Assembly (NCBI GenBank): GCA_032622095.1
Contig: CP136069.1
Location: forward strand, 1,238,001-1,302,000
Direction of reading: 5' to 3'
Length of the DNA: 64,000 bases
DNA from: Siphonodentalium dalli
Taxonomy: Eukaryota > Mollusca > Scaphopoda > Gadilida > Siphonodentaliidae
The notes under the pieces were generated by a model. It did no database searches. It had not been told where the DNA came from and worked only from the letters and a program-made list of their open reading frames with translations. The stretch's first letter is position 1. Every line of letters starts with the position of its first letter. Below are positions 10,294 through 22,574 of this stretch, one piece after another. Made by a program: the position numbers and the translations under genes.

Positions 10294-11790
10294 AATGAAA
10301 GTGTCAATGACACTGTAGCTCAACTTGGAAAGGGAATAATTTAATGTATTACAGTCAATGGAGCGATTAGGAATGTGGAAAGTTGAATGTCTAATACTAG
10401 TTTATAGACATGAAGAGAAAAGTAAAATCCAAGATGGCTGCTGACGGCCATGTCTTCGGCCGAATGACCCCAAAATGATTGTATCCCATCTACATGTCAT
10501 CGTTAACATCCATGACAAATTTTATGACGATCAGACTAAAGGTACGACCTGCAGCCCATGCTAAAGAATTTAGTCATACAAAGAGTAAAATCCAAGATGG
10601 CTGCTGGCACCATGTTTTTTGGACAAATGACCCCAAAATGACTCGTTCCCATCTACATGTCATTGTTAACATCCATGACAAATTTTATGATGATCAGACT
10701 AAAGGTAAGACCTGTAGCATGTGCTAATGGATTGAATTTTGAAATCAAAGATGGCCGCTGGCGGCCATGTTTTTCATCCGAATGACCCCAAAATGACTCG
10801 TTCCCATCTACATTACAATTTCAACAGCCATAAAAAATTTCATGATGATCAGACTCAAGGTACGACCTGTAGTCCGTGCTAAAGGATTTAGTCATACAAA
10901 GAGTAAAATCCAAGATGGCTGCTGGCGGCCATGTTTTTTGGACAAATGACCCCAAAATTAATCGTTCCCATCTACATGTCAATATTAACATCCATGACAA
11001 ATTTCATGATGATCAGACGAACAGTACGACCTGTAACCCGTGCTAATGGATTGAATTTTGAAATCAAAGATGGCCACTGGCGGCCATGTTTTTCATCCGA
11101 ATGACCCCAAAATGACTCGTTCCCATCTACATTACAATTTCAACAGCCATAACAAATTTTATGATGATCAGACTAAAAGTACGACCTGTAGCCCGTGCTA
11201 AATGATTTAGTCATACAAAGAGTAAAATCCAAGATGGCTTCTGGTGGCCATGTTTTTTGGCCGAATGACCCCAAAATGACTTGTTCCCATCTACATGTCA
11301 TTATTAACATTCATGACAAATTTTATGATGATCTGACCAAAGGTACGACCTGTAGCCCGTGTCAAAGGATTTAGTCATGCAAAGAGTAAAATCTAAGATG
11401 GCTGCCGGCGGCCATGTTTTTTGGCCAAATGACCCCAAAATTACTCGTTCCCATCTACATGTCAATATTAACATCCATGACAAATTTCATGACAATAAGA
11501 CGAACAGTACGGCCTGTAGCCCGTGCTAATGGATTGAATTTTGAAATCCAAGATGGCCACTGGCGGCCATGTTTTTTTTCCCAATGACCCCAAAATGACT
11601 CGTTCCCATCTACATGTCAATGTCAACATCCATGACAAATTTCATAATAATCGGACCAAAGGTACAAACTGTAGCCCGTGCTAAAGGAAATTGTTGACGC
11701 ATCACGCACACACGCACACACGGACGACGGATACCAAGCCATGGCAATAGCTCAAACTTACAAAAGTAAGTTGAGCTAATAAGTGAGGGA
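10294..11790 (+). mobile_element. Satellite-carrying element F, copy 1
   Basis: Starts ATGAAAGTGTCAATGACACT then TAGCTCAACTT, and ends with a hairpin and AAGTTGAGCTAA, so short inverted ends frame the unit. The inside is eight tandem monomers. Their AAGATGG cores are spaced 155-165 bp, and most of the array alternates between two subtypes (TTTAGTCATRCAAAGAG and TTGAATTTTGAAATC). Each has CCAAGATGGC, GACCCCAAAATGACTCG and CATCTACATGTCA. There is no ORF. The transposon class is unknown. Confidence 0.8.
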
Positions 11791-11845
11791 AAAAAAATGT
11801 AGGAGTGGGGGGGAAGATACCCAGGGGGGGGAGATATCGTGTTAC

Positions 11846-12173
11846 ACCGGTTCATTGACCACATTGTGATGGTTACAGTTATGCCCTGTGCCAATGCATT
11901 CTCTTATATATGCGAGTCGACCATAGGTCGCCTCTCATATATAAGAGAATGCATTGGCCTAAAACTTCTTTTTTAACACTTTTTACCATTTTTTCTTACA
12001 TTCTTTAACAATTTTATAATTTTTTTGGACATTTTTTATAATATTTTTTTACATTCTTTGACAATTTTATCATTTTTAATATGTGTTAAGCCAATGCATT
12101 CTCTTATATATGCGAGGCGACCTATGGACCTAAGAGAATGCATTGGCACAGGGCCGTTCTGTTGGGTAAAGGG
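11846..12173. mobile_element. Family C double-hairpin MITE, left end lost
   Basis: Two copies of the 70-bp hairpin (GCCAATGCATTCTCTTATAT...) face each other around an AT-rich spacer. The right end is TGTTGGGTAAAGGG next to TTAA. The left terminal repeat is missing. Confidence 0.8.
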
Positions 12174-12413
12174 TTAAAATATGGTGGTTATCATGCTAGT
12201 ACATGTACTTAATTAACCCTTTGAGTGCCAGGTCCGATTTTTGTATCAACCCATATACCCTGTGCCAATGCATTCTCTTATATATACGAGTCGACCATAG
12301 GTCGCCTCGCATATATAAGAGAATGCATTGGCCTAACATTTTTTATTATTTTTTTTTTTTTTACAATTTTTTACTATTTTAATATATTTTATTATATTCT
12401 TTAACAGACTTAT

Positions 12414-15400
12414 TAGTCCAGGAGATATTGGTAGACCTCTGCACCCCCCCCCCCCCCCAGGACTTAACTTCACCCCACTAATTTTCTTCCTTAAGGTCTC
12501 CTCTAATTTTTTTCACTTGTTAACAAGAAAAAAAAGTGGCCGCAGAGACTCCAGACAAGATGGCGTCCATCATGGCGGCCATTTTTTTTATATGCACCAG
12601 GTCTCTTTGATCGCCATTATAGTATAGATGATAGCACATGCGGTCTTGTTTTCCGCTCGATTCGTTATGCTAATATATAATCCTTACAAATTAGCCAAAA
12701 ATCCGACACCAGAATCCAATATGGCGGCCAAGATGGCCGCCGTAATGTGAAAATATGCTATTTTTCTGACATGTTACCACCTTTCGTTTGTCTCTGTGGG
12801 AAAATGTTATTATTTTTGCGTCATGTTATACATTTATCATATAGAGGAGTCATTGGCGAACACATGGGGACCATAATATGCATTCATTGCGGGATATTTT
12901 TGTCCGATATCACGTTTTCCCAAATGCCGGTATCATAGGCCAAAGCCGAATCTCCGTTTATAACGCGATGTTATGTTTCGAATCAATGAATGTTATTGCT
13001 ATTATAACAACACCCATGCATATATATTTGCAGGAGATACTCGAGCTAGGATTCCTGTTATACCTGAGTTGGGGAATATTTACCCAAATCCAAGATGGCG
13101 GCCAAAATGGCCACCAGAAATAAAAAATCGCCGAAAATCGCTGATTTTAACATCAGTGAGCATTATTGTCATGACAACTCCACACCTGCTTACTATTGTA
13201 AGTTGGAAACACTTAGGCGAAGAACTTTCCTTGTACCATATCCAAATAAAAGTCCCCCAAATTCAAAATGGCGCCCACAATGGCGGACAGATTTTGAAAA
13301 ATCACCGAAATTCCCTCATATTCACATCATTGGGCATTATTGTCGAGACAACTCCACCCATGCTTACAATTGAGTTGTAAATACTGAGGTGAAGTAATTA
13401 CATTACATCTCATGCAATAAACTGTTTTCCAAATCGAAGATGGCGGCCAAAATGGCGACCAAAATTTGAAAACAAGTCTACATTACATTACTTTCTTACG
13501 ATGGGCGTTATTGTTTCGCGATTTCTATCCACCATTACATGTTGATATGGAATAGTGACATGAAGTATTCATTAGGGTTTGGCAATTGATACTCACAGCC
13601 AAGATCGCTGCTATATTGGCGGCTAGAAATTGAAAAGAAATCGATATTTTCACATATTAATTTCAACTTTTTGTCATAATATCGGTATGTATGGACGAAA
13701 CTGTACATACACCATCTACTAGTTCAACTTAAAGGTATCAAAACGCATAACATAGCTCGTATCCTTCTGGAAAGATGAAACACCACAATTAATATCGCGA
13801 TGTGGCATTTCGAAATCCAGTCTCCACTTAGCGCCGATAATGGCCGTAAGCGTAGGTGCGCCGAATAGTTATATCAGAACAATTACATGATAACAGATTC
13901 TGATATGCTACGTCACGTCCATAATTATCTGGACCAGCTTCCATTTCTTTGTCTGAAAAATCTAGGTCGCTCACACCAACAATGTATTCACCACTTCCTG
14001 GGAGTAGGGTCCCTCTAATCATAACGTTTCAAACAATTCATTTTCCGGTGTCTAGCTTACAGAAGGTCATCTCTATGTATGTGTCTCATACCCCATGGGA
14101 TAACGACATGTACACCTGGCGAACCAGTTAGCTAGTCACTTCTCAATAGATGGTTCGTCAACTCACAAACTCAGCGAACGCATTGGCATATGTGGACAAC
14201 TTCGACAGTGTTTCGAAGGTTGCTAGCTGTCTCATTCCCTTGGACATATGTCTATCTGCTAAGGAGAAGACCCTAGTGTACAGACTACCCACACTTCTTG
14301 ACCATTATCCGAAGCAAATTGTGTGATGCCCCGCAGTTGTCTCGTCGAATATCTCCCAGCAGAGAAGAACAATGCTCGCGGTGCTAGTTTGTGGACATGC
14401 GCCATGATAGTGGGAATGAAATGGGCCACTGTATACACCACCACTACACCTGGTGCATGTTTAAGATATCGAATGTCGTGCGTGTCGGTTTTATTTGGTG
14501 TGGTAAGATTGTATTTCCACATCCGTTTCGAAGCCTTTCTGATTCAACTACGTACACTTTTGTCTGGATAATATGCTAGCCTCCCTCAAAACAGTTGGAT
14601 GGACTAAAGGATACTGTCTTTATAGCATGAATGTATGCGTGTTTTGTTATCCTCTCTCGGGGTTAGTGTCAGTATGTGGGCGGTATTATTCAAGAAAATG
14701 TCAGGAACTGTGGTGCATTTATTTCACTATGTATTTAAAGAACAATTTACAGTCTCGATGGCAATGGCTGTGGCCGTTGGGGAACGCGACCTTTATGATC
14801 ATATAACTTTATATATATAACTTTAGCATATATTAGTTAATGTCTCATACAGGAAAATGGTCGCATTTGGTGATGTTACCAAGAAATCACTTGGTGTACC
14901 AACGTTTGTTGAACTGAATGCAAGAGCTCATCAACGTAACATTCCTCTGGATGTTCTTCGCGTTGAACATTTCACCCTTGAGTTGATGGCATTTGTACTT
15001 TCTTGAACCATACCACCCAGCGTGAGTATTACATATCAACCAACTGTCAAAGGTATCGCCTTTAAGACTACACCCCAGTCTTGGTGGGGCTCATACAGCA
15101 GTAGCCAATGGCATACTCCTGGTCCAGTTGTTTAAGAACGGCTTCCAAAGCAAAGCCACACATGAGATCCTGTCTGAATCTAAAACATAACAAAATAAGG
15201 GGCGGTGCAGTCATGGTCCAATTTCATTTCCACTATCATGACACATACCCACAAACTAGCACCATGTGTATTGTTATCATCTTCTTGGATCTGTTCAGTG
15301 AGACGATTGCTGGACGCCAACAAGCTTGTTCTTATGATCATGTTCAAGGAGTTTGGGTATATTATGCATTATGGTCTTCTACGCCTTAGCAGAAATGCAT

Positions 15401-17354
15401 CCGTCAAATGTCGGGCTTTCAACATTCGAAGCCATATACAGAAGTTGTCCGGGTACGTCAGTGCATTAGATGAGTATGTGAATTGATGAACCATATATTG
15501 AGAAGTGGCTCTTTGGGAAGATCACCAGGTGTACACGTTGTTAACCCCATTAGGTCACCGAATCTGACAATACGCAGATAGATAGGTCCTTCTGAAAGCT
15601 AGTATACGCATCGACCGAATACCTGTATAGTGTATCGCAAAAGATGACGCATATACCCCATATGTAGCATCTGAATTATACCATAAGCTATACCACGAAT
15701 GAAGCTCGCTAAGAATTCCAAGCTTTCGAAACCAACACGTGAGCTGGACACCGGCATATGTATTGTTTGAAACATTCCGATTAGTGGCACACTCCTACAA
15801 AGAAGAGTAGTGAACTGTTGTTGTGAGTGAGATAGATTAATCTGACGAAGAGACGGAAACGAGTCTAGATAATGCTGAATGTGGCAATTCAGAATAAGCT
15901 CAGGTACTGTTGTTTTGATTCTTGGAAGTCATAATATGACTATTCGGCGCACATATATACGGTTACGGCCAGTATGAGCCCTTAGCGGAGAATGGATTTT
16001 GAAATGCCACATTGCGATTGTGGGTTTTCATCCTTCCAAAAGGCTACGACTTACATTGGAACTAATATATGGCTTATATTATGTACCGTTTCGTTTATAC
16101 AAATCAATATTATGACAAAAAGTTGAAATTAATATGTGATAATATCGGCTTCTTTTCAATTTCTGCCCGCCAGTTGGCCGCCATATTGACTGTGAGTATC
16201 ACTTGCCAAACCCTAATGAATAAATCATACATATCAACATGTAATGGTGGGTAGAAATCGCGAAACAATAACGCCCATCCTAAGAAAGTAAAGTAATGTA
16301 GACTTGTTTTCAAATTTCGGTCGCCATTTTGGCCGCCATCTTCGATTTGGAAAACCATTTCTTGCATGAGATGTAAGGTAATTACCTCACCTCAGTATTT
16401 CCAACTCAACTGTATGCATGGATGGAGTTGTCTCTACAATAATGCCCAATGATGTGAATATGAGGGAATTTCGGTGATTTTTCAAAATCTGTCCGCCATT
16501 GTGGGCGCCATTTTGGATTTGGGGGACTTTTATTTGGATATGGTACAAGGAAAGTTCTTCGCCTAAGTGTTCCCAACTTACAATAGTAAGCAGGTGTGGA
16601 GTTGTCATGACAATAATGCTCACTGATGTTAAAATCAGCGATTTTCGGCGATTTTGTATTTCTGGTGGCCATTTTGGCCGCCATCTTGGATTTGGGTAAA
16701 TATTCCTCAACTCAGGTATAAGAGGAATCCTCGCTCGAGTATCTCCTGCAAATATATATGCATGGGTGTTGTTATAATAGCAATAACATTCATTGATTCG
16801 AAACATAACATCGCGTTATAAACGGAGATTCGGCTTTGACCTATGATACCGGCATTTGGGAAAACGTGATATCGGACAAAAATATCCCGCAATGAATGCA
16901 TATTATGGTCCCCATGAATTCGCCAATGACTCCTCTATATGATAAATGTATAACATGACGCAAAAATTCTAACATTTTCCCACAGAGACAAACGAAAGTT
17001 GGTAACATGTCAGAAAAATAGCATATTTTCACATTTCGGCGGCCATCTTGGATTATGGGGTCGGATTTTTGGCTAATGTGTAAGGGTTGTATATTAGCAT
17101 AACGAATCGAGCGGAAAACAAGACCGCATGTGCTATCATCTTAACTATAATGGCGATCAAAGAGACCTGGTGCATTTAAAAAAAATGGCCGCCATGATGG
17201 ACGCCATCTTGTCTGGAGTCTCTGCGGCCACTTTTTTTTCTTGTTAACAAGTGAAAAAAATTAGAGGAGACCTTAAGGAAGAAAATTAGTGGGGTGAAGT
17301 TAAGTCCGGGGGGGGGGGGGGGGGTGCAGAGGTCTACCAATATCTCCTGGACTA
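12414..17354. mobile_element. 4.9-kb fold-back element with arms over 1.3 kb
   Basis: The ends TAGTCCAGGAGATATTGG and CCAATATCTCCTGGACTA are inverted, with a 3-bp TAT duplication at 12,411-12,413 and 17,355-17,357. The outer arms (12,414 to about 13,740 and about 16,030 to 17,354) are nearly identical. They contain subrepeats roughly 160-175 bp apart with AAGATGGCGGCC. Diverged homology continues inward: for example CCACTATCATGACACATACC near 15,230 matches the complement of 14,385-14,420. The whole therefore folds around 14,600-15,100. It lies inside a family B MITE. Arm ORFs are mirror images through the repeat and not credible proteins. The class is unknown. Confidence 0.85.
14857..15006 (+). 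CDS. Short ORF in the loop of the fold-back element
   Basis: A 50-residue ORF, MVAFGDVTKKSLGVPTFVEL onward, ending in a stop at 15,004-15,006. It lies in the loop, where the two arms no longer pair. The ATG follows CTCATACAG|GAAA, which looks like a splice acceptor, so it could be an exon of a decayed or spliced internal gene. I do not recognise the protein. The amino-acid mix is protein-like rather than repeat-driven. Flanking ORFs at 14,259-14,522 (minus) and 15,108-15,486 (plus) share phrases because they sit in inverted arms. Confidence 0.3.
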   Translation: MVAFGDVTKKSLGVPTFVELNARAHQRNIPLDVLRVEHFTLELMAFVLS

Positions 17355-17407
17355 TATTGTGTAGGTTTAGGGCCGATAATATCGGCCCCTGGCATTCAAA
17401 GGGTTAA

Positions 17408-18105
17408 TAAGGCACTTTGGCATAACAGCATTTTTAATTGAAGGTTAGATGGGCATTGTTTTTGTTTGTTAGTTTTTTTTTTTGGTGGCAGATATTGACT
17501 TTCAAGAGAGGAAGTTTTTATTTGTTACTGTTATGCCCTAAGTAATCCCCCTCTTAACCAAAACAGAACAAGAGGTGTGCACTCGAGTGCTAGCAAACCC
17601 CCACCATGGCAAATTCAACCCGCATTATCCGTAAACTCAACCAAAAAGATTTTTAACTTTAAAGAAAAATTCGGACTAATAATATCGATATTGTGTCACA
17701 AGGAGCTTGTACAGAAACGAGAGGCCGATCACGATCGGCAGATGTTTAACCCATACCTTGGCGCTAGCGATTAGCTATAACTGATAATTGGTCAAAGATA
17801 TGATCACAGTGATAGACATATCAGTACCTAACTTAAAATCTAAGGCTCAAATAATTTGTCTTAAGAAGAGGTTAACGTAATTGGGGTCGGGGAGGAGTCG
17901 TTTTAAATCTCATAACTCTGTCCCTATTCAACCAAGGACCTCTCATTGTGAGATCCAATTGTTTTGCCATTAATCAATTTGACAGATAGGACAAACAATT
18001 ATCCAGCCAGCAGGTTCATCTTTACCTTCATACAACCACCCCCTAGAGCTATGTAACATATGTCATCACTCAATTAATAACAGATTTCACTTGGAATGAC
18101 ATCTA
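17408..18105. other. No recognised gene
   Basis: AT-rich, apparently unique. A 65-residue ORF at 17,577-17,774 has no recognisable motif. Confidence 0.35.
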
Positions 18106-18109
18106 TTAA

Positions 18110-18681
18110 AGGGGTACTGTACCCAAGATGTTGTTGTTGGTTTCTATAATCCCCGAGTCGGAGAATAAGGTAACAACTTTTCCATTTTTTGAAAGTCTGT
18201 TGAGTACGAAGTAGTGTTACGGATGACAAATTTACCGGAATGCAAAAATACAAATTGTCGTTGTCGAGTAATATTTGTAAAGTTTTCAACCAAATAAATC
18301 AAATAAACATTAGATTATATGCTTAGTAGTCCCATATAATCATTTAAGTTAGTGTACAGTCACTAGTCAATGAGTGGCTTGGGTTTTCTCCCCGTATAAG
18401 CATAATGTTTCAAACGATCGTGTGTGCAATTGTTTTCCTAATCCAGTATCCCTCAATTATAATTTGATTACGTTTTGTACACGGAAATTCGAATTTTAAG
18501 AGACGCCATTTTATGGCTGGAGCCATAAAATCAATCTATATTAAATTATTAACTTTTAAATTATTAACCTGAGCGTTTACAGAATACATCTTCGACTCAA
18601 ATTACTTATATTTCTATATAGTATCAATAATAGATCGTTGTTATCACCGGGAATTTATTGAAAATGGCGTACAGTACCCCT
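18110..18681. mobile_element. TTAA MITE with AGGGGTACTGTAC ends
   Basis: AGGGGTACTGTAC at 18,110 is inverted as GTACAGTACCCCT at 18,681. TTAA lies on both sides (18,106-18,109 and 18,682-18,685). It is 572 bp, without an ORF. Confidence 0.8.
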
Positions 18682-18769
18682 TTAAAGGTATTCGCATGTG
18701 CTCTGGGTATTGGATGTTCACATGGCAATTTATTGATATCATTATATTACATGCAACTATTTTTTTTTT

Positions 18770-20161
18770 ATAACTCAATAATTTTTATTATTATTATAAA
18801 AGTTTAAAAATATTTTTTATGTTAAATTGAGCGAGGAAATTCAAACTAAAAAAATATGAAAATTTTAAATTTTTAAAAAAGAAAGAAGGGTCATAATTGC
18901 TTTAAGATAAATCCGATCGAACTCATATTCAAACTCGAACTGTATTTTGGGATGAGAAACCTATACACAAAATTTGGTTCCGATCAAATAGAAAATGTTA
19001 GAGAACTTTATCACATTATGCCTAAAGTGTCTACAAACTGACAGACAGAGACGGATGGACAGACGAGTGGTCAATCTGGACATTGACACTATGTGTACCA
19101 TACTATGGTATAGGTACACATAAACAGTTTTATCTCATGCAGAGTACAGGAAAAATACATCAAACCTTGTGTGCCACTTTAATATTTCAATTCACATTTG
19201 TAATCAATTGAAATCAATGTCGAAAAAGCTTTTGATTAATATATAGATAAAACAAACTAGACCTACAGTTGTAAGAGTGTTATGAACAATTATTTTGTTC
19301 CCATAGACTGATACAGAGCTCTCGTTTTTTAAAGTTTGAAAACCAAAGTTGTCTTCCCATGCAACCAACAAAAATTCCAATGGTAATGCTATTAAACAAT
19401 GAAACCAGATTATGCCTTTAAGGTGAAATTTAAATAACCATGAATATAAAATATAAACATTCCACCTATGATATGGCCAGAGATACTTATAGAGTATAAA
19501 GTATATCTGATATAGCCAACACAACTCCTAGCAGTTAATTAACTCAATACCAGTACAAGAGAGAGAGAACTTCATGGCATTGTAACTGGATAGTATCTCT
19601 TGTCTCCATAGCATTGTGAAACTGATTTATTAGATACTATCTAGACAGTGCCACCTGTGTATCTTTGATATATTTTAGTGATGAATAAAATAATCAAAGG
19701 GCCATAACTCCAGTAAAAAGTACCCGATCAAACCCATATTCGAACTCGATCTGTATTTTGAGTTGAGAAACTCACATACAAAATTTGGTTCCTATCAGTT
19801 GAAAAATTGTTGATTTATCGAAGCATTCATGAATTCTATGTCAAAGGGCCATAACTCCATTAAAAGATATCATATCAAACCCATATTCGAACTCGATATG
19901 TATTTTGGGCTCAGCAACTCACATACTAAATTTGGTTACGGTCAGATAATTTTTGTTTGAGTTTTGGCAGCATGCATGAATTCTAAGTTGAAAAAGGGCC
20001 ATAACTCCGTAAAAAAAACTCGGATCAAACCCATATTCGAACTCGATCTGTATTTGGTGCTGATAAATTCATATACAATTCATATACAAAATTTGGTTCC
20101 GATCAGATATAAAATGTTCGAGTTATCGCACCATGCGTAAAGTGTCTACAGACAGACAGCC

Positions 20162-20217
<56 letters not shown>

Positions 20218-20720
20218 GGACGGACTAACGACGAGTGGTCAATCCGGACAACGACACTATGTTTACCATACTATGGTATGGGTAAACATAAAAATTATTC
20301 AAATCGGTTCATATTTGTTAAAGTTATTAAGTCAGACAGAATTTTCTAAGTCAAAATAAGTCGAAAATGAGGTGTAATATTACGAAAAACAGTCTGAGCC
20401 AATCCCTAGCCGCATCATGTAGAGAGGGTATTATGAGAAGCATGTATACCAAAAATTATTGAAATCGGTTCATATTTGTTAAAGTTATTAAGTCAGAAAG
20501 AATTTTCTAAGTCAAAATAAGTCGAAAAAGAGGCGTAACTTGACCCGCAATTAGCATCAAGCTGAGAGACCGTCCTAAGGAGATTGCATACAAAAAATTA
20601 ATGAAATCGGTTCATAGTTGTTCGAGTTATGAGGTCGGACGGACGGACGGACAAACGGACAGAGAAAGTGTGACGGACGGACGCAGTCAATTCTTCGAAA
20701 GTGGGGGTATAATTATGGGT
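18770..20720. repeat. Tandem repeat field with ACAG microsatellite
   Basis: Three to four diverged monomers of about 130 bp (GGGCCATAACTCCAGTAAAA, CAAACCCATATTCGAACTCG, AAATTTGGTTCC) occupy about 19,695-20,130, with one older copy at 18,885-19,130. Each block ends near a CCATACTATGGTAT palindrome. A (CAGA)n tract spans 20,150-20,218. Two further monomers of about 130 bp (AAATCGGTTCATATTTGTTA) lie at 20,290-20,640, ending in (GGAC)n. 19,130-19,690 is unique AT-rich sequence. Confidence 0.7.
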
Positions 20721-20831
20721 AACTTTTCAGGATTTAGTCAGAAATATGGCTTGTTGAAATTCATTGGAAAGCTCTCAGCGAAAGCTTTCCGATGATTAGG
20801 TTGATTACTTAGGGCATACTGTATTAGCCCC
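20707..20831. mobile_element. Family A MITE, left terminus missing
   Basis: AATTATGGGTAACTTTTCAG through GATTACTTAGGGCATACTG, with an internal loss in the second arm. Confidence 0.75.
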
Positions 20832-21113
20832 GAAATAAATCCAATGATTACCTCTAATAAAGAGCGTCCATGCATTCGCTCAGGTAGACAATAAAGAGCA
20901 TTCGCTGAGGTAGACAATAAAGAGCGTTCTCAATCCTGAACGTGATCTATTTTGAGGTGTCATGGGCGATTTTGTATGCGGTATTGTGACATTTAAATAT
21001 AAACAGCATTCATACTTCCGTCTTCCAAAAGCGGAGGACTATAAAGAAAGAGCGTTCTAAATCATGAACTGTGTTGTCTAAATAATGGTGATCTGTATGT
21101 AGCATGGCAGCAT

Positions 21114-21415
21114 CGCATATATAAGAGAATGCATTGGCCTAACAATTTTAATAATTTTAATAATTTTTTCTTGTATTCTTTAACAATTTTATAATTTCAC
21201 CCATACAGAGCCCCAGACAAACATGAGCAGACAACACTCTTCTATATGCTTCTATATATGTGTGGGGCTCCCTGCAGGGTAATGGATGTTTTTTTTATTT
21301 TATGTCTTAAAAATTGTAAGAAACATTTATTTAAAAAACATGATAAAAAATTGTTAGGCCAATGCATTCTCTTATATATACTCGCATATATAAGAGAATG
21401 CATTGGCACAGGGTA
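21114..21415. mobile_element. Hairpin element with nested D, truncated
   Basis: Holds half of one 70-bp hairpin, an inverted family D copy (GAGCCCCAGACAAACATGAG) and a second hairpin whose centre is deleted, ending CACAGGG. It is the same composite as at 40,750, 54,623 and 58,838. Confidence 0.75.
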
Positions 21416-21538
21416 AAAAAATTAGTCCAGTAAATTAGGTCTGGATCGAGCCTTTGTTTCTTCGACCCGAATGATAGTTTACTTTCCAGAATGGGTTGTT
21501 GGGTCATCAACACTACTCATCAGTTGAGACAAACAATT

Positions 21539-21930
21539 ACAGTAACGCTCTAAATAATCAACTCCTTAACCACAGCAGAATTATGGGTAACTTTTCAGGA
21601 TTTAGAGCTTTCCGATAAATGGCAACAAGACATATTTCCGACTAAATCCCGAAAAGTTACCCATAGTTCTGCTGTGGCCTTTGAGTGCCAGGTCCGATTT
21701 TTGTATCAACCCATATACCCTGTGCCAATGCATTCTCTTATATATGCGAGTCGACCATAGGTCGCCTCGCATATATAAGAGAATGCATTGGCCTAACAAT
21801 TTTTTTTCTTTTTTTTTTTTACAATTTTTTACAATTTTATTAATTTATTCTTATATTCTTTAACAGACTTATTTTGTAGGTTTAGGGCACTCAAAGGGTT
21901 AAGGAGTCGATTAATTAGAGCATTACTGTA
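21539..21930. mobile_element. Family A MITE interrupted by a B MITE
   Basis: Left end at 21,539 (ACAGTAACGCTC), right end ...GCATTACTGTA at 21,930. A large part of arm 1 is deleted. A family B element (21,678-21,898) sits at the GTGG|TTAAGG site of the second arm. Its left TTAA and first C are missing and its right TTAA is kept. Confidence 0.8.
21678..21898. mobile_element. Family B MITE nested in A
   Basis: CCTTTGAGTGCCAGG to GGCACTCAAAGGG with one 70-bp hairpin. The right terminal palindrome GGGCCGATAATATCGGCCC is deleted. Confidence 0.8.
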
Positions 21931-22007
21931 GGAGCATTGGTCGAGAATTGTTCTTGCTTCAGATAGACTGTTCTACTCTGGGCTAGCTGCATAAAATACA
22001 TGTACGA

Positions 22008-22192
22008 CTTCTTAACGACAGCAGAATTATGGGTAACTTTTCAGAAATTAGTCAGAAATATGGCTAGTTGCCATTCATCGGAAAGCTCTCGGGGAGAGCT
22101 TTCCAATGAATGACAACAAGCCATATTTCCAAAAGTTACCCATAATTCTGCTTTGTTTAAGAGGTTGATTACTTAGGGAATTACTGTAGTGT
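22008..22192. mobile_element. Family A MITE
   Basis: Both arms present, with a small deletion in arm 2. The following 70 bp (TGTCATCTC...CCTGGTTTACGAACA) are also found after the A copy at 26,998-27,179. Confidence 0.8.
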
Positions 22193-22339
22193 CATCTCAT
22201 ATGGATAACACCCTACAAATTAAAGGCCAAAACAATCGTACAGCCTGGTTTACGAACATTTGGGTTAAAAAAAAAAAGGAAAAGCATGAGGGAAAAAAAT
22301 AAAAATATGAATCACCACCACAACAATTGACAAATACAG

Positions 22340-22432
22340 TACCCGTATTTCCGACTAAATCCTGAAAAGTTACCCATAATTCTGCTGTCGTTAAGAAGTC
22401 GATTAATTAGAGCATTATTGTAGCATCCTTCA
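22340..22432. mobile_element. Family A single arm
   Basis: Only the second arm (ATTTCCGACTAAATCCTG to GCATTATTGTA). Confidence 0.75.
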
Positions 22433-22574
22433 ATAATAATTCTAGACAGCATAACTCCAATCAACGGTTTAGCGTTAACACACTCAAACTTAACCCTTTC
22501 AGTGCCAAGTCTGATTTTTGTATCAACCCATATACCCTGTGCCAATGCATTCTCTTATATATGCGAGTCAACCA

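Larger units (their letters stand above)
12217..17403. mobile_element. Family B TTAA MITE split by a large insertion
   Basis: The left end CCCTTTGAGTGCCAGG is at 12,217 and the right end CCTGGCATTCAAAGGG is at 17,403, with TTAA outside both. The 70-bp hairpin follows the left end. The body stops at ACAGACTTAT and resumes at 17,355 with TATTGTGTAGGTTTAGGG, exactly as in uninterrupted copies (for example 63,670-63,731). Confidence 0.85.

Noticed and set aside
12973-13380. 135-residue ORF matched by a minus-strand ORF at 16,387-16,806
   Set aside because: Both are the same fold-back arm. The frame is rich in repeated RWRPKW-type phrases from the GATGGCGGCC subrepeats.
14259-15486. ORFs at 14,259-14,522 (minus) and 15,205-15,486 (plus) sharing HKLAP
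   Set aside because: The similarity is explained by inverted arms. No stable common frame or known domain could be seen.
19204-19524. 106-residue hydrophobic minus-strand ORF
   Set aside because: AT-rich DNA readily gives such frames. No motif and no splice context.
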